Assembly (NCBI RefSeq): GCF_017743995.1
Contig: NZ_JAGHRB010000011.1
Coordinates: forward strand, 124,001-188,000
Length of the DNA: 64,000 bases
Reading direction: 5' to 3'
Source: Ruegeria sp. R13_0
GTDB taxonomy: Bacteria > Pseudomonadota > Alphaproteobacteria > Rhodobacterales > Rhodobacteraceae
Made by a program: the position numbers and the translations under genes. This document shows, one piece after another, positions 28,555 to 39,135 of this stretch. The notes beneath the pieces were generated by a model, which worked only from the letters and a program-made list of their open reading frames with translations, was not told the origin of the DNA and did no database searches. Position 1 is the first letter of the stretch. Each line of letters starts with the position of its first letter.

Positions 28555-28730
28555 TGTCCGGTTCCGGGTTCGCCCGGAGAAAAGGGAATGCGGTGCGGGG
28601 AATTCTGATCCACCCAATGCCGCAACTGCCCCCGCAACTGTAGGCGGTGAGCAGGGCTGACACGCCACTGGGTTTCACCCGGGAAGGCCAGCCCCATGCT
28701 TTGACCCGCAAGTCAGGAGACCTGCCGGAT
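28555..28730 (+). promoter_or_regulatory. Cobalamin riboswitch
   Basis: Starts near GGTTCCGGG at 28559, passes through the GCGGGG and CCCCGCAACTG segments, GCCACTGGG and GGGAAGGCC, and ends in the B12 box AGTCAGGAGACCTGCC (28711-28726). The succession GCCACTG..GGGAAGGC then CGCAAGTCAGGAGACCTGCC is diagnostic for adenosylcobalamin riboswitches. It leads the metal-transporter operon 150 bases downstream, so high B12 should reduce expression, which argues for cobalt as substrate. Confidence 0.93.
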
Positions 28731-28872
28731 ATGCACCCTCGGAAAGGGTGTGTCACCGATGCCGGGGTGCGCATTGGGCCGATGCCCTCATTTGGGGCAA
28801 ATGGCTCCGTTCGTCCCGAAGTCAAATAAGAAAACGTGCCGGGGTTGGCACGAAGGACGAAGGAAAGACCTT

Positions 28873-29655
28873 TTGAAGAAACTATTCTGCACGGCTGCTG
28901 CACTGGCATTACCAGCGATGGCACAGGCGCATTTTCTGCTGGAATACACCACGGACACGCTGATTGAGGCACCGGGCGACGTGCCGGTCAAGCTGATCTT
29001 CTGGCACCCGTTTGAAAACGGCCATGTCATGGATCTGGAAAAACCGCAGGAATTCTACGTGATCCACAATGGCGAAAAGACCGACCTACTGGACACGCTG
29101 GAACCGATCCGGTTTTCCAGCCCCGAAAACGAAGGCGCGGCCTTTCAAGGTTCTGTCCCGGTCAAGCGTTCGGGCGACTATGTGATGGTCACGGTGCCTC
29201 AGCCCTATTATGAGGAATCCGAGGATATCTATATCCAGCAGATCACCAAGGCATTCCTGAACCGCAACGAACTGCCGACCGACTGGATGAACCCCGCAGG
29301 TCTGGCGACCGAGATCGTGCCGCTGAACAAGCCTCACAACGTCATCGCCGGCTCGACCTTCACCGGACAGGTTCTGGCAAATGGCGAACCGGTTGCCGGC
29401 GCTGAGATCGAGATCGAATACATGGCCGCCAAGCCCAGCTTTGACAGCCAAGCCTCGTCCGAACCTACCGTTTCGCCGATGCCAGGTGGCGCCGTTGTCG
29501 CCATTTCCGACGCCAATGGCTATTTTTCCTTCGGCGTCCCAAAAGCCGGATACTGGGGCTTTGCCGCGCTGGGTTCTGGTCCGGAAACCGAACATGAAGG
29601 CAAAGAGCTGAGCCAGGACGCGGTGATCTGGATCCGCGCCTGGGACATGGAGTAA
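28873..29655 (+). CDS. NikK-type DUF4198 periplasmic metal-binding protein
   Basis: I place the start at the TTG 28873, preceded by AAGGA eight bases upstream and opening a signal peptide (MKKLFCTAAALALPAMAQA) cut before HFLLEYTTD; 260 residues. Upstream frame sequence runs into the riboswitch and is not protein-like. The mature protein starts with His, a likely metal ligand, and has the DUF4198 strands FWHPFENGHVMDLEKP and GSTFTGQVLANGEPVAGAEIEIEY with a C-terminal Ig-like domain. NikK-type proteins accompany Nik ECF transporters. First gene of the operon. Confidence 0.78.
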   Translation: MKKLFCTAAALALPAMAQAHFLLEYTTDTLIEAPGDVPVKLIFWHPFENGHVMDLEKPQEFYVIHNGEKTDLLDTLEPIRFSSPENEGAAFQGSVPVKRSGDYVMVTVPQPYYEESEDIYIQQITKAFLNRNELPTDWMNPAGLATEIVPLNKPHNVIAGSTFTGQVLANGEPVAGAEIEIEYMAAKPSFDSQASSEPTVSPMPGGAVVAISDANGYFSFGVPKAGYWGFAALGSGPETEHEGKELSQDAVIWIRAWDME

Positions 29656-29661
29656 CCCCCA

Positions 29662-30273
29662 ATGCACATCGTCGACGGAGCCCTGTCCAACCCGGTCGTC
29701 ATCGGCGGAGCCGTTGCCGCCGCTGGTGGGGTTGCCATGGGCCTCAGGTCGCTGGATCTGGACCGCATCCCGACAGCAGGGGTGCTAGCGGCCAGTTTCT
29801 TCGTGGCCTCTCTGATCCACGTGCCGATTGGGCCGTCGTCGGTGCATCTTATTCTCAACGGTCTGGCCGGGCTTCTGCTCGGCTGGGCCGCCTTCCCGGC
29901 CCTGTTTGTAGGTCTACTGCTGCAAGCGGTCTTTTTCGGCTTCGGCGGGCTGACGGTGCTGGGGATCAACGCGCTCAACATCGCCTTTCCGGCCGTTCTG
30001 GCGGGGCTGCTGTTCCGGCCCCTGATCGGGCGCGGCTCGCCGATCCATGGCGCGATCTGGGGCGGCATAGGCGGTGCCTTTGCCATTGCGGCCACGACCG
30101 TCATGGTGGGCATCTCACTGGCCCTGTCAGGGGACGAATTCCTCCCCGCCGCCAAGCTGGTCTTCTTTGCGCATATGCCCGTGATGGTCATCGAGGCCGT
30201 CCTGACCGGATTTGCCGTCCTCCTGGCGCGAAAGGTCAAACCCGAATTGTTCCAGACAAGGCCCGCCACATGA
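29662..30273 (+). CDS. ECF transporter substrate-binding S component (CbiM/NikM)
   Basis: A 203-residue integral membrane protein with the invariant N terminus MHIVDGALS, whose His2 and backbone coordinate Co2+ or Ni2+, and about six helices. The His near SSVHLILNGLAGLLLGW is another family-conserved metal residue. NikM and CbiM cannot be told apart by length alone, but the cobalamin riboswitch favours cobalt. Overlaps the next gene by four bases. Confidence 0.88.
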   Translation: MHIVDGALSNPVVIGGAVAAAGGVAMGLRSLDLDRIPTAGVLAASFFVASLIHVPIGPSSVHLILNGLAGLLLGWAAFPALFVGLLLQAVFFGFGGLTVLGINALNIAFPAVLAGLLFRPLIGRGSPIHGAIWGGIGGAFAIAATTVMVGISLALSGDEFLPAAKLVFFAHMPVMVIEAVLTGFAVLLARKVKPELFQTRPAT

Positions 30274-30848
30274 GACAGCTTGCCCTCATCCTGGCCCTGT
30301 GCGCGGCCCCTCTGCCCGCGCTGGCCCACAAGGTGATTGCCGGGGTCTTTGCATCCGGTGACGCGATCGAAGGGGAAATCGGCTTCTCCAACGGCACCAT
30401 GGCGACCGATACCGAGGTTGTGGTGACTGATCCAAACGGGGTCGAGCTGGGCCGGGCCACGACCGACGCCGACGGGTTTTTCATCTACATACCCACCGCA
30501 CCCGTTGCCCATACCTTCTTTGCCGACCTTGGCGCCGGTCACGTGGCCGAGGTCACCATGCCCGCCGATGACGTTGCCAAGATCATGGGCGTCGCCGTCC
30601 AGAACACGCCTGCAGCGTCACCCAAGCCTACGCCCGCCTCGGAGGGCGTCACAGTGGCCTCTCTCAGTGATGAGGAGCGTCAAGCTATCGCAGCAGCCGT
30701 CCGTGACGAAATACTCCCCCTGCGCCGGGAAATGGCCGCCTATCGCGAACATAACGACCTCCAGACCATTCTAGGCGGCATCGGTTACATCTTTGGCCTG
30801 TTCGGGCTGGGCTTCTACCTCGCGGCTCGGAGGAAACTGGCAGGCTGA
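30270..30848 (+). CDS. NikL/CbiN-type accessory membrane protein
   Basis: A 192-residue protein with a signal peptide (LALILALCAAPLPALA) that exposes a new N terminus AHKVIAGVF, a periplasmic domain with GEIGFSNGTMATDTEVVVTDPNGVELG (Ig-like), a Pro/Thr linker and a C-terminal helix (ILGGIGYIFGLFGLGFYLAARRK). This is the NikL pattern, which replaces CbiN in a subset of ECF systems. Coupled by overlap to the genes on both sides. Confidence 0.8.
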   Translation: MRQLALILALCAAPLPALAHKVIAGVFASGDAIEGEIGFSNGTMATDTEVVVTDPNGVELGRATTDADGFFIYIPTAPVAHTFFADLGAGHVAEVTMPADDVAKIMGVAVQNTPAASPKPTPASEGVTVASLSDEERQAIAAAVRDEILPLRREMAAYREHNDLQTILGGIGYIFGLFGLGFYLAARRKLAG

Positions 30849-31630
30849 TGGCACACGTACTGGGACCTCAGGAACGGACGCTGGCCGAAGCTGGCACGGT
30901 CGGTCAACGGGGGATGATCACCTCGCTTGATCCGCGCGTGCGCATCGTCATGTCCGTTTTGTTTGCGGTCGTTGTAGTCTCCCTATCCACCCTGCCCGCT
31001 CTTGCGGCGGCGTTGATGATCGCGCTGGCTCTGCTGATGCTGTCCCGACTACCTTGGCGCAAAACGCTCAAACGGATGGCGATGATGGACAGTTTCATCA
31101 TCTTCATGCTGGTCCTCCTGCCCTTCACCATGCCCGGCGACCCGATATTTACCATCTGGGGGTTTCCAGCCAGCTGGCAGGGGCTCTGGAAAGCCGTGGA
31201 AATCGCGCTGACCGCCAATGCCGTGATCCTGACCCTGATGGTTCTGGTCGGCACGATGGAGCCTGTCACCCTGGGCCATGCCCTGCACCGGCTGCGCTGT
31301 CCGGAAACACTCGTGCATCTTTTGATGTTCACAATCCGCTACATCGACGTCCTGCATGAGGAATACCAACGCCTCCGCGCAGCTATGAAAGTCCGAGGCT
31401 TCCGCCCCGGTACCAACTGGCACACCTATCGCAGCTTTGGCTATCTGGTTGGGATGATGCTGGTCCGGGCCATCGAACGATCTGAACGTATCCTCGGCGC
31501 GATGAAATGTCGGGGGTTTTCGGGCAAGATGCTGTTGCTGCAGGACTTTACCCTGACCCGCCGGGATATCGTTTTTGCTGCCGGGCTAGGGGCCCTCTGC
31601 CTCGCCTTGATCCTAGTGGACTTCGCATGA
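30848..31630 (+). CDS. cbiQ: ECF transporter transmembrane protein CbiQ
   Basis: A 260-residue membrane protein with the LDPRVRIVMSVLFA opening and the two EcfT coupling motifs of the Ala-Arg-Gly type: AAMKVRGF (residues near 180) and GAMKCRGF (near 220), which transmit ATP hydrolysis from CbiO. It begins at the base where the NikL stop ends and overlaps CbiO. Confidence 0.9.
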   Translation: MAHVLGPQERTLAEAGTVGQRGMITSLDPRVRIVMSVLFAVVVVSLSTLPALAAALMIALALLMLSRLPWRKTLKRMAMMDSFIIFMLVLLPFTMPGDPIFTIWGFPASWQGLWKAVEIALTANAVILTLMVLVGTMEPVTLGHALHRLRCPETLVHLLMFTIRYIDVLHEEYQRLRAAMKVRGFRPGTNWHTYRSFGYLVGMMLVRAIERSERILGAMKCRGFSGKMLLLQDFTLTRRDIVFAAGLGALCLALILVDFA

Positions 31631-32277
31631 CACTCATCGCGCTGGACGACATCTGCTTTGCCTATCCCGGACAAGCACCGGTTCTAAACGGTGCTAACCT
31701 GCGGCTGGAGGCCGGACAACGCCTGTCATTGACCGGGCCGAACGGGGCCGGGAAATCGACGCTTCTGCGTATCACACTTGGGTTGCAGCGGCCGTCTTCG
31801 GGTGCGGTGACCGTCTTTGGCAAACCAAGACAGGCCGAGGCAGATTTCCATGAAGTGCGCCGCCATATCGGGCTTGTCTTCCAAGACCCCGACGACCAGC
31901 TGTTCTGCCCCACAGTAGCCGAGGACATTGCCTTTGGTCCACTGAACCTCGGCAAGACGCGCGACGAGGCCTTGGCTATTGTAGATCGCGTTCTCGGTGA
32001 TCTCAACCTCATGCATCTGAAGGAACGGACCACGCATAAACTGTCAGGCGGTGAAAAGCGTCTGATCACGCTGGCAACGGTTCTGGCGATGGAGCCGCAG
32101 GCCCTGCTGCTGGATGAGCCGACCAATGCTCTGGACACCAAGAACGAGGCGCGGCTGCTTGAGATCCTTCAGTCGCTGCCTCAGGCTATCCTTCTGGTCA
32201 GCCATTCTCCTGCATTTCGCGATGCGCTTGCCCCAGACAGGCTGGAATTGCGAGACGGCAAGCTTGTCGCTGTATGA
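31627..32277 (+). CDS. cbiO: ECF transporter ATPase CbiO
   Basis: A 216-residue ABC ATPase from the ATG at 31627, which overlaps the cbiQ stop. Walker A is GPNGAGKSTLL, Q-loop region VFQDPDDQLFCPTV, signature LSGGEKRL, Walker B ALLLDEPTNALD, H-loop LLVSHSP. The five genes 28873-32277 form one operon for energy-coupled cobalt (or nickel) import. Confidence 0.92.
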   Translation: MTLIALDDICFAYPGQAPVLNGANLRLEAGQRLSLTGPNGAGKSTLLRITLGLQRPSSGAVTVFGKPRQAEADFHEVRRHIGLVFQDPDDQLFCPTVAEDIAFGPLNLGKTRDEALAIVDRVLGDLNLMHLKERTTHKLSGGEKRLITLATVLAMEPQALLLDEPTNALDTKNEARLLEILQSLPQAILLVSHSPAFRDALAPDRLELRDGKLVAV

Positions 32278-32324
32278 GAAAGCCCATCTTGGTCGCGCAG
32301 AGCAAACAGTTTGTACTGCGCAAA

Positions 32325-32361
32325 GAAAAACCCCGCGTCGAGGACGCGGGGTTCTTTTTTG
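32325..32361. terminator. Bidirectional terminator between cbiO and rplQ
   Basis: Perfect 11-bp stem AACCCCGCGTC (32330-32340), loop GAG, GACGCGGGGTT (32344-32354). On the plus strand it is followed by CTTTTTT, on the minus strand by TTTCTTTG, so it serves both converging operons. Confidence 0.9.
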
Positions 32362-32377
32362 AAAGCTGTAGGCTTTC

Positions 32378-32797
32378 TTATTCTTCTGCGGCCTCTTCGG
32401 CTGCAACGCGGGCCTTGTCGGCCGCGCCTTTGGCATCGACGTCACGATCAACGAATTCGATGATCGCCATCGGAGCCATGTCGCCATAACGGAAGCCAGC
32501 TTTCAGGATGCGGACATAACCGCCCTGACGCTCGGCGTAGCGGGGGCCCAGAACTTCGAACAGCTTTGCAACGTCTTTGTCTTCTTTCAGCTGTGCTGCG
32601 GCCTGACGACGAGCGTGCAGGTCGCCGCGCTTGCCCAGAGTGACCAGCTTTTCGATGATCGGGCGCAGTTCTTTTGCCTTGGGCAGAGTTGTTTTGATTT
32701 GCTCATGCTCGATGAGCGAGCCAGCCATGTTTGCAAACAGAGCCTTGCGGTGCTCATGAGTACGGTTCAGGCGGCGGTAACCACGTGCGTGACGCAT
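32378..32797 (-). CDS. rplQ: 50S ribosomal protein L17
   Basis: A 139-residue ribosomal protein ([17 protein letters not shown] opening, [17 protein letters not shown] helix, GGYVRILK strand) with an Ala/Glu-rich tail. Last gene of the alpha operon on the minus strand, after rpoA. Confidence 0.97.
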   Translation of the reverse strand: MRHARGYRRLNRTHEHRKALFANMAGSLIEHEQIKTTLPKAKELRPIIEKLVTLGKRGDLHARRQAAAQLKEDKDVAKLFEVLGPRYAERQGGYVRILKAGFRYGDMAPMAIIEFVDRDVDAKGAADKARVAAEEAAEE

Positions 32798-32914
32798 TTT
32801 TCAATTCCTATCTTGCGTTTTGCTTTGTCTGGCCGGCGATGCGTGTCACCGGCTCTCCTTGGGGCGGAAGTGCCCGTATAGTCCCCGGCAGCCCGGGCAT
32901 TGGGGAAGACGCGC

Positions 32915-33931
32915 TTAGAACGCGTCTTCGAATTTCTTCGCCAGATCTTCGATGTTGTCGGGCGGCCAGTCCTCGACATCCATGCCCAGGTGCAGACCCA
33001 TGCCGGACAGCACTTCTTTGATCTCGTTCAGCGACTTGCGGCCGAAGTTCGGGGTGCGGAGCATCTCGGCTTCGGTCTTCTGGATCAGATCGCCGATATA
33101 GACGATGTTGTCGTTCTTCAGGCAGTTTGCCGAACGGACCGACAGTTCCAATTCGTCCACTTTCTTCAGCAGCAGCGGGTTGAACTCCAGACCATCGTCT
33201 TCGTCCTGGCGGCCAGCCGATTCCGGCTCGTCGAAGTTTACGAAGATCGACAGCTGGTCCTGCAGGATACGCGCAGCATAGGCCAGCGCGTCTTCCGGCG
33301 TGATCGAACCATCGGTTTCGATCTTCAGGGTCAGCTTGTCATAGTCCAGAACCTGACCTTCACGGGTCGGCTGAACGTCATAGGCAACCTTTTTGACCGG
33401 CGAGTAGATCGCGTCGATCGGGATCAGGCCGATAGGTGCATCTTCGGGCTTGTTCTTCTCAGCCGAGACGTAACCTTTGCCGGTGTTGACGGTCAGTTCC
33501 ATGAACAGGTCGGCGCCATCATCCAGGTGGCAGATGACGTGATCGCGGTTCAGAACCTCGATACCAGCGCTTTCGCTAATATCACCAGCGGTGACAACTG
33601 CGGGGCCTTTGGCATTAATCGACAGGCGCTTGGGCCCTTCGACTTCCATGCGCAGGGATACGCCTTTGAGGTTCAGGATGATGTCGGTGACGTCTTCACG
33701 TACGCCCGCCACGCTCGAGAACTCGTGCAGGACGTTGTCGATCTGAACGCTGGTGATGGCCGCGCCTTGCAGCGAGCTCATCAGGACGCGGCGCAGCGCG
33801 TTGCCCAATGTCAGACCGAAGCCACGCTCCAGCGGTTCAGCAACCAGGGTTGCCTGACGCGCAGGGTCGTTGCCCGGCTTGCCGTCCAGCTGGGTCGGCT
33901 TGATCAATTCTGCCCAATTCTTGTGGATCAT
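32915..33931 (-). CDS. rpoA: RNA polymerase alpha subunit
   Basis: A 338-residue subunit from ATG 33931 ([12 protein letters not shown]), which has GGAGGG upstream; a longer frame from 33970 is not conserved. The N-terminal dimerisation domain has [18 protein letters not shown] and the C-terminal domain [43 protein letters not shown], which binds UP elements and activators. Confidence 0.97.
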   Translation of the reverse strand: MIHKNWAELIKPTQLDGKPGNDPARQATLVAEPLERGFGLTLGNALRRVLMSSLQGAAITSVQIDNVLHEFSSVAGVREDVTDIILNLKGVSLRMEVEGPKRLSINAKGPAVVTAGDISESAGIEVLNRDHVICHLDDGADLFMELTVNTGKGYVSAEKNKPEDAPIGLIPIDAIYSPVKKVAYDVQPTREGQVLDYDKLTLKIETDGSITPEDALAYAARILQDQLSIFVNFDEPESAGRQDEDDGLEFNPLLLKKVDELELSVRSANCLKNDNIVYIGDLIQKTEAEMLRTPNFGRKSLNEIKEVLSGMGLHLGMDVEDWPPDNIEDLAKKFEDAF

Positions 33932-34046
33932 GTAATCCCTCCATTCCTGTCCGCGCCCCATGACCAACAAGGTGCAGACGCCCGAGGTTCAAAATGACAT
34001 GCTGGGGCCGCGCAAAAAACGCAGCCCCAGCTGAATTCAAAATCGC

Positions 34047-34436
34047 TTAGACGCGGCGGCGCTTCGGCGGGCGGCAGCCGTTGTGAGCGATCGGAGTCAC
34101 GTCGCGGATCGACGTGATGTTGAAGCCCACGGCAGCCAGTGCACGCAGAGCCGATTCACGACCCGAACCGGGGCCCTGAACTTCGACTTCCAGCGTCTTG
34201 ACGCCATGTTCCTGCGCCTTCTTGCCTGCATCCTCTGCAGCCATCTGAGCAGCGTAGGGTGTCGATTTCCGCGATCCCTTAAAGCCCATGGTACCGGCAG
34301 ACGACCACGAGATGGCGTTGCCCTGCACGTCCGAGATCAGGATCTTGGTGTTGTTGAAGGTCGAGTTCACATGGGCGACGCCCGATGCGATGTTCTTACG
34401 CTCTTTGCGCTTAACGCGAGTCTTATCACGTGCCAT
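34047..34436 (-). CDS. rpsK: 30S ribosomal protein S11
   Basis: A 129-residue platform protein with [14 protein letters not shown], the [11 protein letters not shown] segment and the universally conserved C terminus [17 protein letters not shown] ([13 protein letters not shown]). Between rpsM and rpoA as in most bacteria. Confidence 0.97.
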   Translation of the reverse strand: MARDKTRVKRKERKNIASGVAHVNSTFNNTKILISDVQGNAISWSSAGTMGFKGSRKSTPYAAQMAAEDAGKKAQEHGVKTLEVEVQGPGSGRESALRALAAVGFNITSIRDVTPIAHNGCRPPKRRRV

Positions 34437-34451
34437 CAGTCAGACCCTCCC

Positions 34452-34820
34452 TTATTTCTTCTTACCAGCGATGGCCTTTGCGGGGCCTTTGCGGGTACGA
34501 GCGTTGGTGTGGGTGCGCTGACCGCGAACCGGCAGGTTGCGGCGGTGACGCAGACCGCGGTAGCAGCCCAGGTCCATCAGGCGCTTGACGTTCATCTGAA
34601 CTTCACGACGCAGGTCACCTTCGACGGTGAAGTTTTCGTCGATGAATTCACGGATCTTCAGAACTTCGGCGTCGGACAGTTCGTTGACGCGACGGGTCGC
34701 TTCAATGCCCACGGCTTCGCAGATCGCTTTGGCCGAGGTGTTGCCGATTCCGGTGATATATGTGAGGGCGATTGGTACCCGCTTTGCAGTCGGGATGTTT
34801 ACGCCGGCAATACGTGCCAC
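34452..34820 (-). CDS. rpsM: 30S ribosomal protein S13
   Basis: A 122-residue head protein: [52 protein letters not shown]. First gene of the rpsM-rpsK-rpoA-rplQ group. Its normal upstream neighbour adk is displaced by the DUF1254 gene. Confidence 0.97.
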   Translation of the reverse strand: MARIAGVNIPTAKRVPIALTYITGIGNTSAKAICEAVGIEATRRVNELSDAEVLKIREFIDENFTVEGDLRREVQMNVKRLMDLGCYRGLRHRRNLPVRGQRTHTNARTRKGPAKAIAGKKK

Positions 34821-35028
34821 GTGTCACTTTCCTTTTCGTTGCGGTTCCGTAACTCCAGAACCTTTTTTCACAACGCCTAACCGTGGCAGTGTCGCCAGAG
34901 GGCTCAGCATTTTATGATATGATCATGTGAACGGAATGCCCGCGCACAATTCGATTCTCTTCCGAGATAGCGTCCAATAGTGTTGCGCGACCCGCGCGTC
35001 AAGCGCAGATCGCATATTGATCCCGAAT
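34821..35028 (-). promoter_or_regulatory. Presumed promoter region of the rpsM operon
   Basis: Two hundred bases without a gene between the DUF1254 gene and rpsM. Since the upstream ribosomal cluster is interrupted here, an rpsM promoter is expected, but I cannot point to reliable -35/-10 elements. Confidence 0.3.
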
Positions 35029-36045
35029 TCACTCCGCAGGCTCGATTTCGGGGAAGGTCCAGCTCCCGTCGATCACTTCGAGCGCGGGTTGATACAGGCG
35101 CACGGTATAGTTCCAGCCCTCCATGATCGGCAGGCAATTTACACGGCCGTCTTCACATCCACCGAAATGCACCGTCATCGACCCATCCGGGTTGCTGTCC
35201 CCCGTCACCGAGTTGATCACGTAGACACCCAGATCGTTCTCTTCAAAGAACCCCGCCGCGTTATACAGGCTGACCGACCAGAACGCGCCAACCGGCACCT
35301 TTGCGGGAACTTCAAGCTTGTACGCTCCCAGCTCCAGCCCAGGTTCGACGTTCAGATAAAAGGCCTGCGCCTCTGGCAAGCCACCCCAGCCGAACGCTGT
35401 TCCCAGCAGGTGGCGCACAGGGTCAACCGTCTCTTTCGAACCGAATGTGCCAGTACTGTCTGGCGAGAAACGGGCAAGCTCCAACGCGGCGCTCAACACC
35501 TCTTCAAACGCATCCTTGTCGTAATGCGGTTCGTCAAAAAGACGCGCGGAATTGGCCTGCAGCGTGACCCCGTCCTGCAACGCGGTCACTTCGGCTACAT
35601 CTGCGGGGTCCTCCGAGTCGACGAGGTATCGAAACAACAGCGCCACGTAGGGCGTATCGAACTTGTCGACCGTCAGCTCATAAGTGCCACCGCCCAGAAA
35701 CACATCATTGACGTAGTGATCCTGATTGACCACCTGCACCGAGACATAGCGATCCCAGGTCTCCGGCACGGTCAGCACAGCGCCGTCCGAGATATCGACG
35801 ACTGCCATGCTATAGAGAGTATCCCGGTTCATGCGGATCGTTGGCTGCACATCCAGCGGTGTCGGCTCTCGCACATGAAACAGCGTGTTGACGCCGCCGG
35901 ACTGCGCCAGATACTTCCGAAATTCGATATCTGTCGCCGCACGGACAAAGTTGTCGATGGTCACCGGCGTCGGTTCTGCACAAGCACCGATTGCTGCCAT
36001 AGTCAGAGCGGACGTCATCGCGAGCGATTTAAGCGATAGGCTCAT
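35029..36045 (-). CDS. Periplasmic DUF1254/DUF1214 protein
   Basis: A 338-residue precursor with a signal peptide (LAMTSALTMAAIGACA; the Cys could also be lipidated). The DUF1254 half contains RMNRDTLYSMAVVDIS and VNQDHYVNDVFLGGG, and the DUF1214 half contains AFWSVSLYNAAGFFEEND, GVYVINSVTG and RLYQPALEVIDGSWTFPEIE, the family's hallmark ends. Function in general unknown. It splits adk from rpsM inside the ribosomal protein region, with 79 and 208 base gaps, and probably has its own promoter. Confidence 0.85.
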   Translation of the reverse strand: MSLSLKSLAMTSALTMAAIGACAEPTPVTIDNFVRAATDIEFRKYLAQSGGVNTLFHVREPTPLDVQPTIRMNRDTLYSMAVVDISDGAVLTVPETWDRYVSVQVVNQDHYVNDVFLGGGTYELTVDKFDTPYVALLFRYLVDSEDPADVAEVTALQDGVTLQANSARLFDEPHYDKDAFEEVLSAALELARFSPDSTGTFGSKETVDPVRHLLGTAFGWGGLPEAQAFYLNVEPGLELGAYKLEVPAKVPVGAFWSVSLYNAAGFFEENDLGVYVINSVTGDSNPDGSMTVHFGGCEDGRVNCLPIMEGWNYTVRLYQPALEVIDGSWTFPEIEPAE

Positions 36046-36124
36046 AGCTATCTCCCAACAAAAAATGCGCGCGTTGGCCGAAGTGATACCTCGTCAAACG
36101 AACGCATTCAATTGTCAAGATGTG

Positions 36125-36765
36125 TTACCTTAGGGCAGCTTCGATTGCGCCCTGAACCTCTTCGATTTCGCCCAGTCCGTTGATCTTGGTCAGTTGACCC
36201 TTGGCATAATAGTAGCCGATCAGCGGCGAGGTTTTCTTGTAGTACTCCATCAAGCGGGTCTTGAGGCTTTCCTCATTGTCATCCGCGCGGCGCTTGAAGT
36301 CGTTCTCTTTGCCGCAATTGGAGCATTTGCCGTCCGCTGGAATTGGCTTGGTGATGTCGTTGTAGACCTCGCCACAGCCGCCACATGTCGAACGCGCGGT
36401 GATCCGTTCGACCAGAGCGGCGTCGTCGACTTCCATCTCGATCACGGCGTCCAGGCTGTTGCCGGTGCTGTCCAGCAACTCACCTAGCGCGTCGGCTTGG
36501 GCCAATGTGCGCGGGAAGCCGTCAAAGATGAAACCGCCCTCTGCGCCCGCGTCCAGCTTTTCACGGATCAGACCGATCACGATCTCATCGGTTACAAGCT
36601 GCCCTTTGGCCATAACCTCGGCCACACGGTTGCCCATCTCGGTGCCGCTATCCTTGGCCTCACGCAGCATGTCACCAGTGCTGAGCTGCACCATACCGCG
36701 TGTTTCGACCAGGTGACGCGCCTGGGTACCTTTACCGGCACCCGGGGGGCCAAGCAGAATGATAT

Positions 36766-36769
<4 letters not shown>
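36125..36769 (-). CDS. adk: Adenylate kinase, zinc-lid type
   Basis: A 214-residue nucleotide kinase ([36 protein letters not shown]). The lid carries four Cys, STCGGCGEV and [10 protein letters not shown], a structural zinc site absent from E. coli Adk. Its start overlaps the secY stop by four bases. Confidence 0.97.
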
Positions 36770-38130
<1,361 letters not shown>

Positions 38131-38239
38131 AAATCGGTCTCTCTTGTGAAAACACCGCCCAGAACCGTTTTCCGGCTCGGGCGGCGTCTGGGAAAACTTA
38201 GTGCTCTATGTAAGCGGGTCTTCGCCCGCTCACAAGCGC

Positions 38240-38713
38240 TTACTCTGCCGCAGCAGCTTTTGTGACCGTCAGTGAGCCGCCCGCTTTTTCAACTGCCTCA
38301 ACGGCAGCTTTCGAAGCACCTGTCACTTCCAGGTTCAGTTTGGCGTTAACCTCGCCTTTGGCCAGAACGCGGATACCGTCCAGCTTGCGACGAACCAGAC
38401 CCGAGGCAACCAGAGCATCCTCGGTGATCGCAGCCGATGCGTCCAGCTTGCCGGCGTCAACGAATTTCTGGATCAGACCCAGATTGATAACGGCGAATTC
38501 CTTGCGGTTCGGCTTGTTGAAGCCACGCTTGGGAAGACGCTGGTACAGCGGCATCTGGCCGCCTTCGTAGCCATTGATGGCCACACCCGAACGGGATTTC
38601 TGACCTTTGATACCACGGCCACCCATTTTACCTTTGCCGGAGCCGGGACCACGGCCAACGCGGGTCCGTTTCGGTGCAGCGCCTGGGTTATCGCGCAATT
38701 CGTTCAGTTTCAT
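38240..38713 (-). CDS. rplO: 50S ribosomal protein L15
   Basis: A 157-residue ribosomal protein from ATG 38713 ([21 protein letters not shown]); the frame open to 38803 is not conserved. Gly-rich [18 protein letters not shown] follows. In most bacteria rpmD (L30) is directly upstream; here the upstream neighbour is a DUF1127 gene with a terminator, so rplO-secY-adk must be transcribed from a promoter in 38714-38864. Confidence 0.97.
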   Translation of the reverse strand: MKLNELRDNPGAAPKRTRVGRGPGSGKGKMGGRGIKGQKSRSGVAINGYEGGQMPLYQRLPKRGFNKPNRKEFAVINLGLIQKFVDAGKLDASAAITEDALVASGLVRRKLDGIRVLAKGEVNAKLNLEVTGASKAAVEAVEKAGGSLTVTKAAAAE

Positions 38714-38864
38714 ATCGCTTCTCCTAAGCCGGATGTGACCCCCGAAGCGTGATGGGCCAAACACGGCGTTTCTTGGTTTTGATTCTCGTGGACGCAATGC
38801 CACCGGGGCGCTCTACAGCTTTGTGGCCCGCGTTGCAAGTGGCGCGTGGATGCGTGGCCCGCCA

Positions 38865-38897
38865 AACGCAAAAGAGACGCCCAGAAGGACGCCTCTT
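38865..38897 (-). terminator. Terminator of the DUF1127 gene
   Basis: On the minus strand AGAGGCGTCC, loop TTCT, GGGCGTCTCT (10 pairs including two G-U) then TTTGCG. Lies 23 bases past the DUF1127 stop. Confidence 0.75.
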
Positions 38898-38919
38898 CGC
38901 GTGTGAGTGGTGGGGGTGT

Positions 38920-39135
38920 TCAGGCGCAGTACGCGTGCTTGTGCGCAATATCAGCGATATCGCAGCGACGGACTCCGATATCGTCCAGCTCGCGATTGCT
39001 GAGCCGCTGCAGTTCGGAGTAGGTCCGCTGGTATTCGGCAGCCCGAGCCCGCGCAACTTTGATGCGTTCAATAAGTGCGGAAACGCGTGCGCCGAAATTG
39101 AAGGTCGAGGGGGTGAGTGTTGCAGTATGTGCCAT
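38920..39135 (-). CDS. DUF1127 small RNA-binding-type protein
   Basis: A 71-residue protein with the DUF1127 consensus in its C-terminal half: ARARAAEYQRTYSELQRLSNRELDDIGVRRCDIADIA. In Rhodobacter a DUF1127 protein (CcaF1) acts on RNA and the stress response, so an RNA-regulatory role is plausible but unproven here. Monocistronic with its own terminator, inserted at the end of the ribosomal gene cluster. Confidence 0.85.
   Translation of the reverse strand: MAHTATLTPSTFNFGARVSALIERIKVARARAAEYQRTYSELQRLSNRELDDIGVRRCDIADIAHKHAYCA

Noticed and set aside
28478..28972. Minus-strand frame across the cobalamin riboswitch
   Set aside because: Lies over the riboswitch and the start of the NikK-like gene; sequence is not protein-like.
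32900..33997. A 365-codon open frame antisense to rpoA
   Set aside because: Composition shadow; rpoA on the minus strand is unambiguous.
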